Positions 51,201-61,074 of a DNA stretch of 64,000 bases are shown one piece after another (position 1 is the stretch's first letter; every line of letters begins with the position of its first letter). The notes below the pieces were generated by a model. The model did not search any database. It had not been told where the DNA came from and saw only the letters and a program-made list of their open reading frames with translations. This DNA is from Arthrobacter sp. SLBN-112. Lineage in GTDB: Bacteria; Actinomycetota; Actinomycetes; Actinomycetales; Micrococcaceae. A program made the position numbers and the translations under genes. The stretch spans positions 3,348,001-3,412,000 of the forward strand of contig NZ_VFMU01000001.1 in assembly GCF_006715225.1 (NCBI RefSeq). The letters run 5' to 3'.

Positions 51201-52540
51201 CAGGCAGCGCCTGCGGGAGTTGCTGCGGAGTCCGGATGGGGTGTGTTGAGTGCGCCGTCGAGGACGGTGGGGTGCCCCCTGAAGAAGGTGGCCACCACCT
51301 TGCCGGGGAGTTCCCTGCCCTTGAACGGCGAGTTGCGGCCCATGGTGGCCATTTGGAAGGGGTCCACCGTCCAGCGTGCCGCCGGGTCCACGAGGATGAT
51401 GTTGGCGGGTTCCCCGGCTTCGATGGGCCGGCCCTGGTCGCTCAACCGGCCGATCTTCGCAGCTGCGGTGGAGGTGACCCTGGCGAAGTCCGCCCAGGTC
51501 ATCAGGCCGGTGTCGATCATGGCGTGCTGGACCACGGACAGGGCGGTTTCAAGCCCTGTCATGCCCATGGCTGCCTGCGCCCATTCGCATTCCTTGTGTT
51601 CGCTGGGGTGCGGTGCGTGGTCCGTACCCACAACGTCGATCGTCCCGTCTGCCAGTCCGGCGCGCAATGCCTGGACGTCGGCATCGGTGCGCAGCGGCGG
51701 GTTGACCTTGAACACGGGGTCGTAGCTGCGCACCAGGTCATCGGTCAGCAGCAGGTGGTGCGGGGTGACCTCGGCCGTGACGTCGATGCCCCGTTCCTTG
51801 GCCCAGCGGATGATTTCCACCGAGCCGGCGGTGGACACGTGGCACACGTGGAGGCGGGAGCCGACGTGCTGGGCCAGCAGGACGTCACGGGCGATGATGC
51901 TTTCCTCGGCCACAGCCGGCCAGCCGGTGAGGCCCAGGACCGCGGAGACGTCACCCTCGTTCATCTGGGCGCCCGCGGTAAGGCGAGGTTCCTGCGCGTG
52001 CTGGGCCACCACGCCGTCGAACGCCTTGACGTATTCCAGCGCGCGGCGCATCAGCACGGGATCGTGGACGCAGATGCCGTCGTCGGAGAACATCCGCACC
52101 CGGGCGCGGGAATCTGCCATGGCGCCCAGCTCGGCCAACTGCTCTCCTGCAAGGCCGACGGTGACGGCGCCGACGGGGCGGACGTCCACCCAACCAGCAG
52201 CCCGGCCCAGCGTGTAGACCTGCTCCACCACACCCGCGGTGTCCGCGACCGGGGTGCTGTTGGCCATGGCGTGCACGGCCGTGTAGCCGCCCAGGGCCGC
52301 TGCCCGCGTTCCGGTCTCCACGGTCTCGGCGTCTTCGCGGCCCGGTTCGCGGAGGTGCGTGTGCACGTCCACCATGCCGGGCAGGGCCACCAGGCCGGCG
52401 GCATCGATGACAGTGGCCCCGTCGGCGCTCAGGCCGTTGCCGATCTCTGCGATGATGCCGTCGCGGACCAGGAGGTCCGCGCGGTCACCGCCCAGGATGG
52501 CGGCGCCTTGGATGAGGTAGGTTCCGGTGTTGCCTGCCAT
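51200..52540 (-). CDS. pyrC: dihydroorotase
   Basis: Zinc amidohydrolase that cyclises carbamoyl aspartate to dihydroorotate. From the ATG at 52538-52540 it is 446 aa. Metal-site motif DVHTHLREPG, HAQEPRL and LHVCHVSTAGSVE with zinc-ligand histidines, TPHHLLLTDD and VGTDHAPH are present, the type I dihydroorotase pattern. The start overlaps the pyrB stop (TGATG). The frame continues upstream without a start of its own. Confidence 0.96.
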   Translation of the reverse strand: MAGNTGTYLIQGAAILGGDRADLLVRDGIIAEIGNGLSADGATVIDAAGLVALPGMVDVHTHLREPGREDAETVETGTRAAALGGYTAVHAMANSTPVADTAGVVEQVYTLGRAAGWVDVRPVGAVTVGLAGEQLAELGAMADSRARVRMFSDDGICVHDPVLMRRALEYVKAFDGVVAQHAQEPRLTAGAQMNEGDVSAVLGLTGWPAVAEESIIARDVLLAQHVGSRLHVCHVSTAGSVEIIRWAKERGIDVTAEVTPHHLLLTDDLVRSYDPVFKVNPPLRTDADVQALRAGLADGTIDVVGTDHAPHPSEHKECEWAQAAMGMTGLETALSVVQHAMIDTGLMTWADFARVTSTAAAKIGRLSDQGRPIEAGEPANIILVDPAARWTVDPFQMATMGRNSPFKGRELPGKVVATFFRGHPTVLDGALNTPHPDSAATPAGAA

Positions 52541-53565
52541 CAGTTGCTCTCCTTGGTGGACGGGGCGGCGGCATAAGCCGGGACGCGGTGGGGGGCTGGT
52601 TCCCGGGTATCCCCGGAGAGCAGCAGGTACAGTGCGGCCATCCGCACGGACACGCCGTTGCGGACCTGGGCCAGGACGGTGGAGCGGGGCGAATCCGCGG
52701 CGGCGGCGCTGATTTCCAGGCCCCTGTTCATGGGCCCGGGGTGCATGATGATGGTGTCCGTCATGCCCAGGTCGTCCAGGGCGCGGAGGCGGTTGTCGTC
52801 GAAGCCCCACCGGCGCGAGTACTCACGGGTGCTGGGGAAGAACGACGCGTTCATGCGTTCACCCTGGACGCGGAGCATCATCATGGCGTCCACGCCGTTT
52901 GCCAGGGTTTGATCCAGGTCGTAGCTGACGGTGCAGGGCCATTTTTCGACGCCGACGGGCAGCAGCGTGGGCGGCGCCACCAGGGTGACTTCCGCACCAA
53001 GGGTCCGGAGCAGCCATACGTTGGACCGCGCCACGCGGGAGTGCAGGACATCACCGGCGATGGCTACCCGCATGCCCTTGAGGTCCGTCCCTTCAGAACC
53101 GGTGCCGGCGAGGCGCGCCCAGTGCCGGCGCATGGTGAAGGCATCGAGCAGGGCCTGGGTGGGGTGTTCATGGGTGCCGTCGCCCGCATTGATAACCGCG
53201 GCGTCGATCCAGTCGGTTGCGGCCAGCCGGTGTGGAGCGCCGGAGGCCCAGTGCCGGATGACCACGGCGTCGGCGCCCATGGCGGACAGGGTCTGGGCGG
53301 TGTCCTTGAGGGACTCGCCCTTGGATACGGAGGATCCCTTGGCGGCGAAGTTGATGACGTCCGCGGACAAGCGCTTGGCGGCGGCCTCGAAGGAGATGCG
53401 GGTCCGGGTGGAGTCCTCGAAGAAGAGGTTGACCACTGTGCGTCCGCGCAGGGCCGGAAGCTTCTTGACTTCCCGCTCCCCTACGGCTGACATCTCCTCG
53501 GCGGTGTCCAGGATGCGGATGGCGTTCGAAAGGCTGAGGTCCTCGGTGGACAGGAGATGCTTCAT
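52540..53565 (-). CDS. pyrB: aspartate carbamoyltransferase catalytic subunit
   Basis: Condenses carbamoyl phosphate with aspartate. The 341-residue protein has the carbamoyl-phosphate loop [13 protein letters not shown], the [11 protein letters not shown] motif, [16 protein letters not shown] and MHPGPMNRG. No pyrI regulatory gene is present, as usual for actinobacteria, so control is probably at expression level through PyrR. The start overlaps the pyrR stop by four bases. Confidence 0.97.
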   Translation of the reverse strand: MKHLLSTEDLSLSNAIRILDTAEEMSAVGEREVKKLPALRGRTVVNLFFEDSTRTRISFEAAAKRLSADVINFAAKGSSVSKGESLKDTAQTLSAMGADAVVIRHWASGAPHRLAATDWIDAAVINAGDGTHEHPTQALLDAFTMRRHWARLAGTGSEGTDLKGMRVAIAGDVLHSRVARSNVWLLRTLGAEVTLVAPPTLLPVGVEKWPCTVSYDLDQTLANGVDAMMMLRVQGERMNASFFPSTREYSRRWGFDDNRLRALDDLGMTDTIIMHPGPMNRGLEISAAAADSPRSTVLAQVRNGVSVRMAALYLLLSGDTREPAPHRVPAYAAAPSTKESN

Positions 53566-54149
53566 GCGCCGCCCTCGATCACGACTTCGTTGACCGGGGT
53601 TCCGGCGTCGGATGTGTCTGTCTCTTCGAGCCGGACCCGGACCTTTTCGGCGGAGGAGGTGGGCAGGTTCTTGCCTACGTGGTCAGCCCGGATGGGAAGT
53701 TCACGGTGGCCCCTGTCGATCAGGACTGCGAGCCGGACGATGCGGGGGCGGCCAAGATCCACCAGCGCGTCCAGGGCGGCACGGATGGTGCGGCCGGAGT
53801 ACAGGACGTCGTCGATCAGGACCACCACTTTGTTGTCGATGCCCGTGCGGGGCAGCCTGGTGGGGTACGGCGGCCGTGTCCCCTGGTGGGAGAGGTCGTC
53901 GCGGAACATGGTGACGTCGAGCTGGCCCACTATGGCAGCGGCATCAACGGTGGAGTCTGCGGCGGCAATTTTTTCGGCCAGCCGGACAGCCAGCGGGTAG
54001 CCGCGGCGGGGAATTCCCAACAGGACCAGGTCGCGGGATCCCTTATTGGCTTCGAGGATCTCGTGGGCGATACGAGTGAGGGCCCGGTCAATGTCCGCCT
54101 GGCTGAGGACAACCCTGGCTGGAACCGGTGCGCTGGTGACAGAAGTCAA
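53562..54149 (-). CDS. pyrR: bifunctional pyr operon regulator PyrR/uracil phosphoribosyltransferase
   Basis: UMP/UTP-responsive RNA-binding repressor of the pyr operon that also converts uracil and PRPP to UMP. PRTase motif [21 protein letters not shown]-terminal [14 protein letters not shown] and [14 protein letters not shown] are conserved. I chose the TTG at 54147-54149, which has GGGGAG seven bases upstream, giving 195 aa. A GTG nine codons upstream would start inside the predicted PyrR-binding loop. It heads the operon through pyrF. Confidence 0.93.
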   Translation of the reverse strand: MTSVTSAPVPARVVLSQADIDRALTRIAHEILEANKGSRDLVLLGIPRRGYPLAVRLAEKIAAADSTVDAAAIVGQLDVTMFRDDLSHQGTRPPYPTRLPRTGIDNKVVVLIDDVLYSGRTIRAALDALVDLGRPRIVRLAVLIDRGHRELPIRADHVGKNLPTSSAEKVRVRLEETDTSDAGTPVNEVVIEGGA

Positions 54150-54163
54150 CGCTCGTCTCCCCT

Positions 54164-54185
54164 TTCCCCGCCTCACAGGACGGAA
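54164..54185 (-). promoter_or_regulatory. PyrR-binding stem-loop over the pyrR ribosome-binding region
   Basis: On the minus strand the core GTCCTGTGAGGC (54170-54181) matches the PyrR recognition pattern UCC-N-G-N-GAGG, framed by a short stem (TTCC ... GGGGAA). It ends seven bases before the GGGGAG of the pyrR ribosome-binding site. A -10 box TAATTT at 54211-54216 gives a leader of only about 55 bases, with no room for a separate terminator, so translational repression, as reported for Mycobacterium smegmatis, is likely. Confidence 0.75.
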
Positions 54186-54210
54186 TTAAAAAAGGAATGC
54201 TTGCTGTTCA

Positions 54211-54216
54211 AAATTA
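54211..54216 (-). promoter_or_regulatory. candidate -10 box of the pyr operon
   Basis: TAATTT (TANNNT) on the minus strand, start site predicted near 54204. No -35 match is seen in the GC-rich bases upstream. A divergent promoter for the PrsW gene lies about 80 bases away. Confidence 0.45.
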
Positions 54217-54292
54217 CCACACGGCCCCGGCGAGGCCCGCCCCCGGAAAAGCGAAGATGGTCACACCCGAACGGCACGGACGGCCGGATCCT

Positions 54293-54320
54293 TTGTGCTG
54301 CCGTGGCTCCCGCTTAGGCT
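54293..54320 (+). promoter_or_regulatory. promoter of the PrsW-type gene (leaderless)
   Basis: TTGTGC (54293-54298), 16-base spacer, TAGGCT (54315-54320), then seven bases to the ATG at 54328. No ribosome-binding site is present, so a leaderless mRNA is likely. Confidence 0.5.
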
Positions 54321-54327
54321 TTCGGGT

Positions 54328-55605
54328 ATGCCGATGTATCCGCAGCAGCCTCCCTCCGGACTCCCCGACGATCCCTACCGCGGTGCCACCGGTCCCCTGC
54401 CGCAACAGGCCAACCCCAGCTGGATGGGGCACGTGCAGCCCGAACACTACCGCGCGGCACCGGGACACCAGGGCCAGCCGCTGGCGGTGTTGGTGCCGCC
54501 GGGCGCCCAGGGCACGGCCCTTCAGGCGTCGCGGACCCGCAGCGGGCTGGTGGGGCTGACGGTTGCCGGCGCCGTCCTGGCTTTCCTGAGCCTTTTCCTG
54601 GTGGTGCCGTTCCTGCTCTCCAACACCGGCGCCGGCGGTTTCCTGATTGGTTTCGTGGCGTCGCTGATCCCGCTGTCGGTGGTCCTGGCTGCGGTCCACA
54701 TCATCGACAGGTGGGAACCCGAACCTAAACGGCTGCTGTTCTTTGCCTTCACATGGGGTGCTGCGGTGTCTGTTGCCGTGACCCTGCTCATCCAGCCGTT
54801 CTTTGTGATCGCCTTCCAGTTCACCGACGAGCCCGACCTGCAGACCTACATGGCCACCGTGCAGGCACCCATCGTCGAGGAATTCGCCAAGTCACTTGGC
54901 CTGCTCATCCTCCTCCTCGCGGCACGCCGCCAATTCGATGGGCCAGTGGACGGCGTGGTGTTCGCCTTCACCATCGCCGGCGGATTCGCCTTCACCGAAA
55001 ACATCCTCTATTTCGGCAGGGCCATCGCGGAATCGGCATCCCCGGCAAGCGACTTCGCCCAGGTCTTCTTCCTCCGCGGCGTGATGTCCCCGTTCGCCCA
55101 TGCTATTTTCACCGGGACCACCGGCCTGATTATGGGCTTCGCTGCCAGGCGCTGGCACACGGGCGCTTCGATTGCCGCTTTTTTCGTGGGGCTGCTGCCG
55201 GCCATGTTCCTGCACAACAGGTGGAACAGCATGGGCCAGGGATTCCTCCTGGACTACCTCCTGGTCCAGGTGCCCATCTTCCTCCTGGCAGTGGGCGGCA
55301 TCATCTTCCTGCGGGTGGCCGAGAACCGCCTGACCCGCCAGCGGCTGATGGAGTACTCCGCAGCCGGCTGGTTTACACCGGCCGAAGTCCAGTTGCTGGC
55401 CACCCGCGGCGGCAGGCGAACGGTCCTGGCATGGGCTGCGGGTTCGGGCAGGAAGCGCCAGATGAAACAGTTCGTGAAGGCGGCCACCCAGCTTGCCAAC
55501 ACCCGCCAGCGGATCCTGAGCGGACGCGAGGTTGCGCTGCACCAGGCAGAGGAAAGGCAGCAGCTCCAGCGCATCGTATCCCTGCGGGCCGCCGTAGCCG
55601 GCTGA
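54328..55605 (+). CDS. PrsW family intramembrane metalloprotease
   Basis: 425-residue polytopic membrane protein. A Pro/Gln-rich cytoplasmic N-terminus (about 1-70) precedes eight or so hydrophobic segments. PrsW-type conserved acidic and histidine residues are visible: VEEFAKSLG (E184, E185), GGFAFTENILYFG, SPFAHAIFTGTTG. Bacillus PrsW cleaves an anti-sigma factor to start a stress response; no sigma or anti-sigma gene is nearby, so the substrate here is unknown. A C-terminal basic, Gln-rich tail (about 360-425) is cytoplasmic. It is a single gene with its own promoter and a strong hairpin after the stop. Confidence 0.85.
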   Translation: MPMYPQQPPSGLPDDPYRGATGPLPQQANPSWMGHVQPEHYRAAPGHQGQPLAVLVPPGAQGTALQASRTRSGLVGLTVAGAVLAFLSLFLVVPFLLSNTGAGGFLIGFVASLIPLSVVLAAVHIIDRWEPEPKRLLFFAFTWGAAVSVAVTLLIQPFFVIAFQFTDEPDLQTYMATVQAPIVEEFAKSLGLLILLLAARRQFDGPVDGVVFAFTIAGGFAFTENILYFGRAIAESASPASDFAQVFFLRGVMSPFAHAIFTGTTGLIMGFAARRWHTGASIAAFFVGLLPAMFLHNRWNSMGQGFLLDYLLVQVPIFLLAVGGIIFLRVAENRLTRQRLMEYSAAGWFTPAEVQLLATRGGRRTVLAWAAGSGRKRQMKQFVKAATQLANTRQRILSGREVALHQAEERQQLQRIVSLRAAVAG

Positions 55606-55620
55606 GTTGGACAGGCCGGG

Positions 55621-55660
55621 ACGCAACAGGGCCCCGCCGAATGGCGGGGCCCTGTTGCGT
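55621..55660. terminator. 18-bp stem hairpin between PrsW gene and nusB
   Basis: ACGCAACAGGGCCCCGCC, loop GAAT, then a perfect complementary arm, between the converging stop codons. No U-tract on either side, but the stem is very strong and lies exactly where a bidirectional terminator is needed. Confidence 0.75.
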
Positions 55661-55670
55661 GGTGGAAAGG

Positions 55671-56081
55671 CTACGCGAGCAGCGAAGGCTTCAGCTGCTG
55701 CAGCCGGCCCAGCAGACCGTTGATGAACTGCGGCGACTCGTCCGTCGACAGCGTCTTGGCCAGCGCTACGGCCTCGCTGACCGCCACACCGTCCGGGACG
55801 TCGTCGTTGTAAAGAAGCTCCCAGGTGCCGATGCGCAGGATGATGCGGTCCACCGACGGCATCCGCTCCAAGCTCCAGCCCTGCGAGTACGTCTCCAGGA
55901 ACTCGTCGATGGCTGCCTGCTGGGACACGACGCCTTCGACGATCTCCAAGGTGTAGGGGTTGACCACCTGGTCGGTCTTTTCCCGGCGTGCCCGAAGCAC
56001 GTCGAACGCCGAAACAGAGCGCTGCTCTGCCTCGAACAGAACATCCAGTGCCCTGTTGCGGGCTTTACCGCGGGCGCTCAC
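55671..56081 (-). CDS. nusB: transcription antitermination factor NusB
   Basis: Binds boxA RNA with S10 in rRNA antitermination complexes. The 136-residue all-helical protein has ARNRALDVLFEAEQRS, DRIILRIGTWELLY and AVSEAVALAKTLSTDESPQF, all typical. The GTG start overlaps the efp stop by one base. It is last in the efp-nusB unit. Confidence 0.96.
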   Translation of the reverse strand: MSARGKARNRALDVLFEAEQRSVSAFDVLRARREKTDQVVNPYTLEIVEGVVSQQAAIDEFLETYSQGWSLERMPSVDRIILRIGTWELLYNDDVPDGVAVSEAVALAKTLSTDESPQFINGLLGRLQQLKPSLLA

Positions 56082-56644
56082 TACTCGGTGACCCGGCCCA
56101 GGTAGCTGCCGTCGCGGGTGTCCACCTTGACCTTCGTGTTGTTCTCGATGAACAGCGGAACCTGGATCTCGTAGCCGGTCTCCAGCGTGGCGGGCTTGGT
56201 GCCTGCGGAGGAGCGGTCGCCCTGCAGGCCCGGCTCGGTGTAGGTGATTTCGAGGACGACGCTCGGCGGCAGTTCGATGTAGAGGGGGTTGCCGTCGTGG
56301 ATGGCGATGTTGACCATCTGGTTTTCCAGCATGAAGTTGGTGGCGTCGCCAACCGTGGCACCGGAGACGGTGATCTGGTCGTAGTCGGAGGTGTCCATGA
56401 AGACGAAGTCCGCGCCGTCCTGGTACAGGTACTGGTAATCGCGGCGGTCAACGGTGGCGGTCTCGATCTTGAGCCCGGCGTTGAAGGTCTTGTCAACAAC
56501 CTTGCCGGACATCACGTTGCGCATCTTGGTCCGGACAAAGGCGCCGCCCTTGCCGGGCTTGACGTGCTGGAATTCGATGACGTTCCAGAGCTGGCCCTCA
56601 AGCTTCAGGACCGTTCCGTTCTTAATGTCGTTAGTGGTTGCCAC
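56081..56644 (-). CDS. efp: elongation factor P
   Basis: Relieves ribosome stalling at polyproline stretches. From the GTG at 56642-56644 (AGAGGA five bases upstream) it is 187 aa. Domain I carries the acceptor-loop [11 protein letters not shown] with Lys at the tip; two OB domains follow. No EpmA or EpmB gene is nearby, so Lys modification of the E. coli type is not suggested by context. It probably has its own promoter (56706-56736). Confidence 0.96.
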   Translation of the reverse strand: MATTNDIKNGTVLKLEGQLWNVIEFQHVKPGKGGAFVRTKMRNVMSGKVVDKTFNAGLKIETATVDRRDYQYLYQDGADFVFMDTSDYDQITVSGATVGDATNFMLENQMVNIAIHDGNPLYIELPPSVVLEITYTEPGLQGDRSSAGTKPATLETGYEIQVPLFIENNTKVKVDTRDGSYLGRVTE

Positions 56645-56705
56645 TGGTTTCCTCTGGTTTCTTTGTCTGGCCGCGTGGTCAGATGCTGTATGCCGGGCGG
56701 GCACG

Positions 56706-56736
56706 CCTTAACGGCCCGCCTGCACGTGTTTGTCAA
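56706..56736 (-). promoter_or_regulatory. candidate efp promoter
   Basis: TTGACA (56731-56736) followed 18 bases later by GTTAAG on the minus strand, in the 171-base gap between the TPR gene and efp. A second -10-like box, TAGAAT, lies at 56767-56772. The -35 is perfect, the -10 weak. Confidence 0.4.
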
Positions 56737-56815
56737 AAATCGCGTGGATGCAAAAATTCCACAACCATTCTACCGGTAAATCGGTGCTGGCCTTTCCGCG
56801 GCCTCTGCCCGCGGC

Positions 56816-57333
56816 CTAGCAGGCCAGGTCCAGGACGTCCCTGGCCCGCTGGAGCGCCACCGTGGACGAGTAGATCTGGGCGGCATCGGCCGATTGCGCA
56901 ACCCGCAGGTCGAGCGCCCGGGTGAAGGATTCAACCGCAGCGGAGGTTTGGCCGGCTGCGTACTGTGTCCGGCCCAGGTATTGCAGGGCGAGTGCTTCAC
57001 GCGGCGTCCCGTGCGCTTCAGCCAGGAGCTGGCGGAACAGGTCAATGGCACGGTCCATGCGATGGGTGACGCTGAGCACCTCGGCTTCGAACACGCGAAG
57101 CAGGAACGATTCGGGGTCCTTGAAACGTGCCTCGGCCAGCAGTTCGGCAGCCTCGGAGGCGTGGCCCTGGACAAGGAGCACGAAGATATGGTCGGCGGGG
57201 TCCGTTGAGGCGGCCAAGGTCTCCCGCACAACATCCTCGTTGACGATCTGGGGCAGCAGGGTATCGGGGTTGATCCGGATCCCCGGGAACCCCGCCTCGG
57301 GCCAGTCCGAGGTGCCGCTCATGTCGCCCTGCA

Positions 57334-57334
<1 letters not shown>
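56816..57334 (-). CDS. TPR-repeat protein downstream of aroB, function unknown
   Basis: 172-residue soluble protein. After about 55 residues, tetratricopeptide-like helices cover about 55-165 (AAELLAEARFKDPESFLLRVFE, REALALQYLGRTQYAAGQTSA, AAVESFTRALDLRVAQSADA region). Its ATG overlaps the aroB stop (TGATG), so it is translationally coupled to the shikimate genes. No enzyme motif, signal or membrane segment is seen. It may be a scaffold; a direct role in the shikimate pathway is not established. Confidence 0.75.
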
Positions 57335-58990
<1,656 letters not shown>

Positions 58991-58991
<1 letters not shown>

Positions 58992-60187
58992 TACTGGCCG
59001 ATCGAGTCCAGGGATGCCGGGATGTTGTCCAGGTAACCCTTGATGTTGCGCGCGGTTTCCGCCACTGAGTCACCGCCGAACTTTTCGATGACGGCCTCGG
59101 CGAGGACCAGGGCCACCATGGCCTCGGCCACCACGCCGGCGGCCGGGACTGCACAAACGTCGGAACGCTGGTGGTGGGCTTTGGCCGGTTCCCCGGTGCT
59201 GACATCGATGGTCCGCAGGGCGCGCGGAACGGTGGCGATGGGCTTCATGGCCGCGCGGACGCGCAGGACGTCCCCAATGCTCATGCCGCCTTCGATTCCG
59301 CCGGCGCGGTTGCTGGAGCGGACAATCCGGCCCTCGCCGTCGCGGACGATTTCATCATGGGCGGCGGAACCGCGGCGGGCGGCGGTGAGGAAGCCGTCGC
59401 CGACCTCCACGCCCTTGATGGCCTGGATGCCCATCAGGGCGGCCGCGAGCCTGGCGTCCAGCCGGCGGTCCCAGTGCACGTAGCTGCCAAGTCCCGGCGG
59501 GAGTCCGTAAGCCAGAACCTCCACCACGCCGCCCAGCGTTTCGCCTTCCTTGTGCGCGGCGTCCACCTCGGCCACCATGGCGTCCGAGGTTTCACGGTCG
59601 AAGCAGCGCAGGGGGTCGGCATCCAGGGCGATGACGTTGCCCGGTACGGGCAGCGGGCGGCCTTCCGGGACCGTCACGCTGGCGATGGACACGGTGTGGC
59701 TGACCAGTTCAATGCCGAGATGCCTGAGGAACTGTGCCGCTACGGTGCCCAGCGCCACGCGGGTTGCCGTTTCCCTTGCGCTGGCCCGCTCAAGCACCGG
59801 ACGCGCCTCGTCGAAGCCGTACTTCTGCATGCCGGTGAAGTCTGCGTGTCCCGGGCGGGGCCGCGTGAGGGGCGCGTTGCGGGCCTGGTCGGCGAGGAGT
59901 TCGGCGGCCACGGGGTCAGCGGACATGATCTGCTCCCACTTGGGCCACTCAGTGTTTCCCACCTGAATGGCAACGGGACCGCCCTGGGTGACGCCGTGCC
60001 GGACACCGCCGAGGATCGTCACAACGTCCTGCTCGAATTTCATCCGCGCACCCCGGCCGTAGCCAAGTCGGCGGCGGGCCAGGGAGTCTGCGATGTGCCC
60101 GCTGGTGATTTCCACACCGGCGGGGACGCCCTCAATAATTCCCATCAGAGCCGGGCCATGGGATTCACCGGCAGTCAACCAACGCAT
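58991..60187 (-). CDS. aroC: chorismate synthase
   Basis: Converts EPSP to chorismate, using reduced FMN as a catalytic cofactor. The N-terminus [20 protein letters not shown] is the family signature, which is why I chose the ATG at 60185-60187 rather than one three codons upstream; the result is 398 aa. [14 protein letters not shown] and [18 protein letters not shown] are further conserved blocks. It lies 26 bases after aroE. Confidence 0.97.
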
Positions 60188-60213
60188 AATTTCCATCCTG
60201 CCACGTAGGGCGG

Positions 60214-61074
60214 TCAGAACGCCCGCCGGGCAAGGCCGACTGCGTCACACATCACATCTATGACAGCTGCATTAACGTCTTCCCCGCGCCGGGTGAAGAG
60301 CCTCACCTGCTCCACGGCCTGGTACAACAGCATTTCCAGGCCAGGGACCACACGGCCACCGCCGGCCTGCCACACGGAGGCAATCAGGCTGGGCCAGGGA
60401 TCGTAGGCAACATCCAGCAGCACACCCGGCGTCGGTGTCTTCAGGGCGGCAAGTTCCGCTGCGAGTCCGTCCGCCGCGCGGGGCGGCAGGGTGGAAATCA
60501 CGACGTCGGCTTCCGACGTGGGGCGGGCGGCTTCCGTTAGGGAGTGGACCTCCAGGGCAACGCCAAGGCTGTCCGCGGCCGCCCGGACGTCCGCTGTCCG
60601 CGAGGCATCGCGGACGAACAGCTGTACCGTTCCGGTTCCGAGCTCCTTCAGGGCAGCGACTGCCGATGCAGCCGTCCCGCCCCCACCCAGGATGACCGCC
60701 GAAGGCGCTGCCGCGGTCCCGGCATGGCAGAGGGCGTTAAAGATGCCGGTGACGTCCGTATTGGAGCCGACCACCCTGGTTCCACCGGCGGATTCCTCGA
60801 AGGTAACGGTGTTCACCACACCCAGGGTCTGTGCCACTCCCCGCACCTCGTCCACCTGGTCGAGCATCGCGGTCTTCAGCGGCATCGTTACCGAGAGACC
60901 GCGCCAGCCAGGCTGGTGCCGGATCTGGCGCATGAAGGACGGCAGCAACTCCTCCGTGACGTCGATGGCCGTATAGCTGATCCCTGCACCCAGCTGCGCG
61001 TACGCCGACAGATGCAGCGCCGGGGATTTTGAGTGGCTGATCGGGTGGCCCAGGACGGCAGCCCGCAGGCTCAT
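60214..61074 (-). CDS. aroE: shikimate dehydrogenase
   Basis: Reduces 3-dehydroshikimate to shikimate with NADPH. From the ATG at 61072-61074 it is 286 aa. [25 protein letters not shown] (catalytic Lys) and [10 protein letters not shown] are conserved, and the nucleotide-binding [13 protein letters not shown] is present. The start overlaps the mltG stop by four bases (ATGA). EPSP synthase, DAHP synthase and dehydroquinase are not in the window. Confidence 0.95.
   Translation of the reverse strand: MSLRAAVLGHPISHSKSPALHLSAYAQLGAGISYTAIDVTEELLPSFMRQIRHQPGWRGLSVTMPLKTAMLDQVDEVRGVAQTLGVVNTVTFEESAGGTRVVGSNTDVTGIFNALCHAGTAAAPSAVILGGGGTAASAVAALKELGTGTVQLFVRDASRTADVRAAADSLGVALEVHSLTEAARPTSEADVVISTLPPRAADGLAAELAALKTPTPGVLLDVAYDPWPSLIASVWQAGGGRVVPGLEMLLYQAVEQVRLFTRRGEDVNAAVIDVMCDAVGLARRAF

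Noticed and set aside
56796..56814. CCGCGG hairpin right after the TPR gene as a terminator
   Set aside because: Six-bp stem without a U-tract that touches the stop codon; too weak to call.
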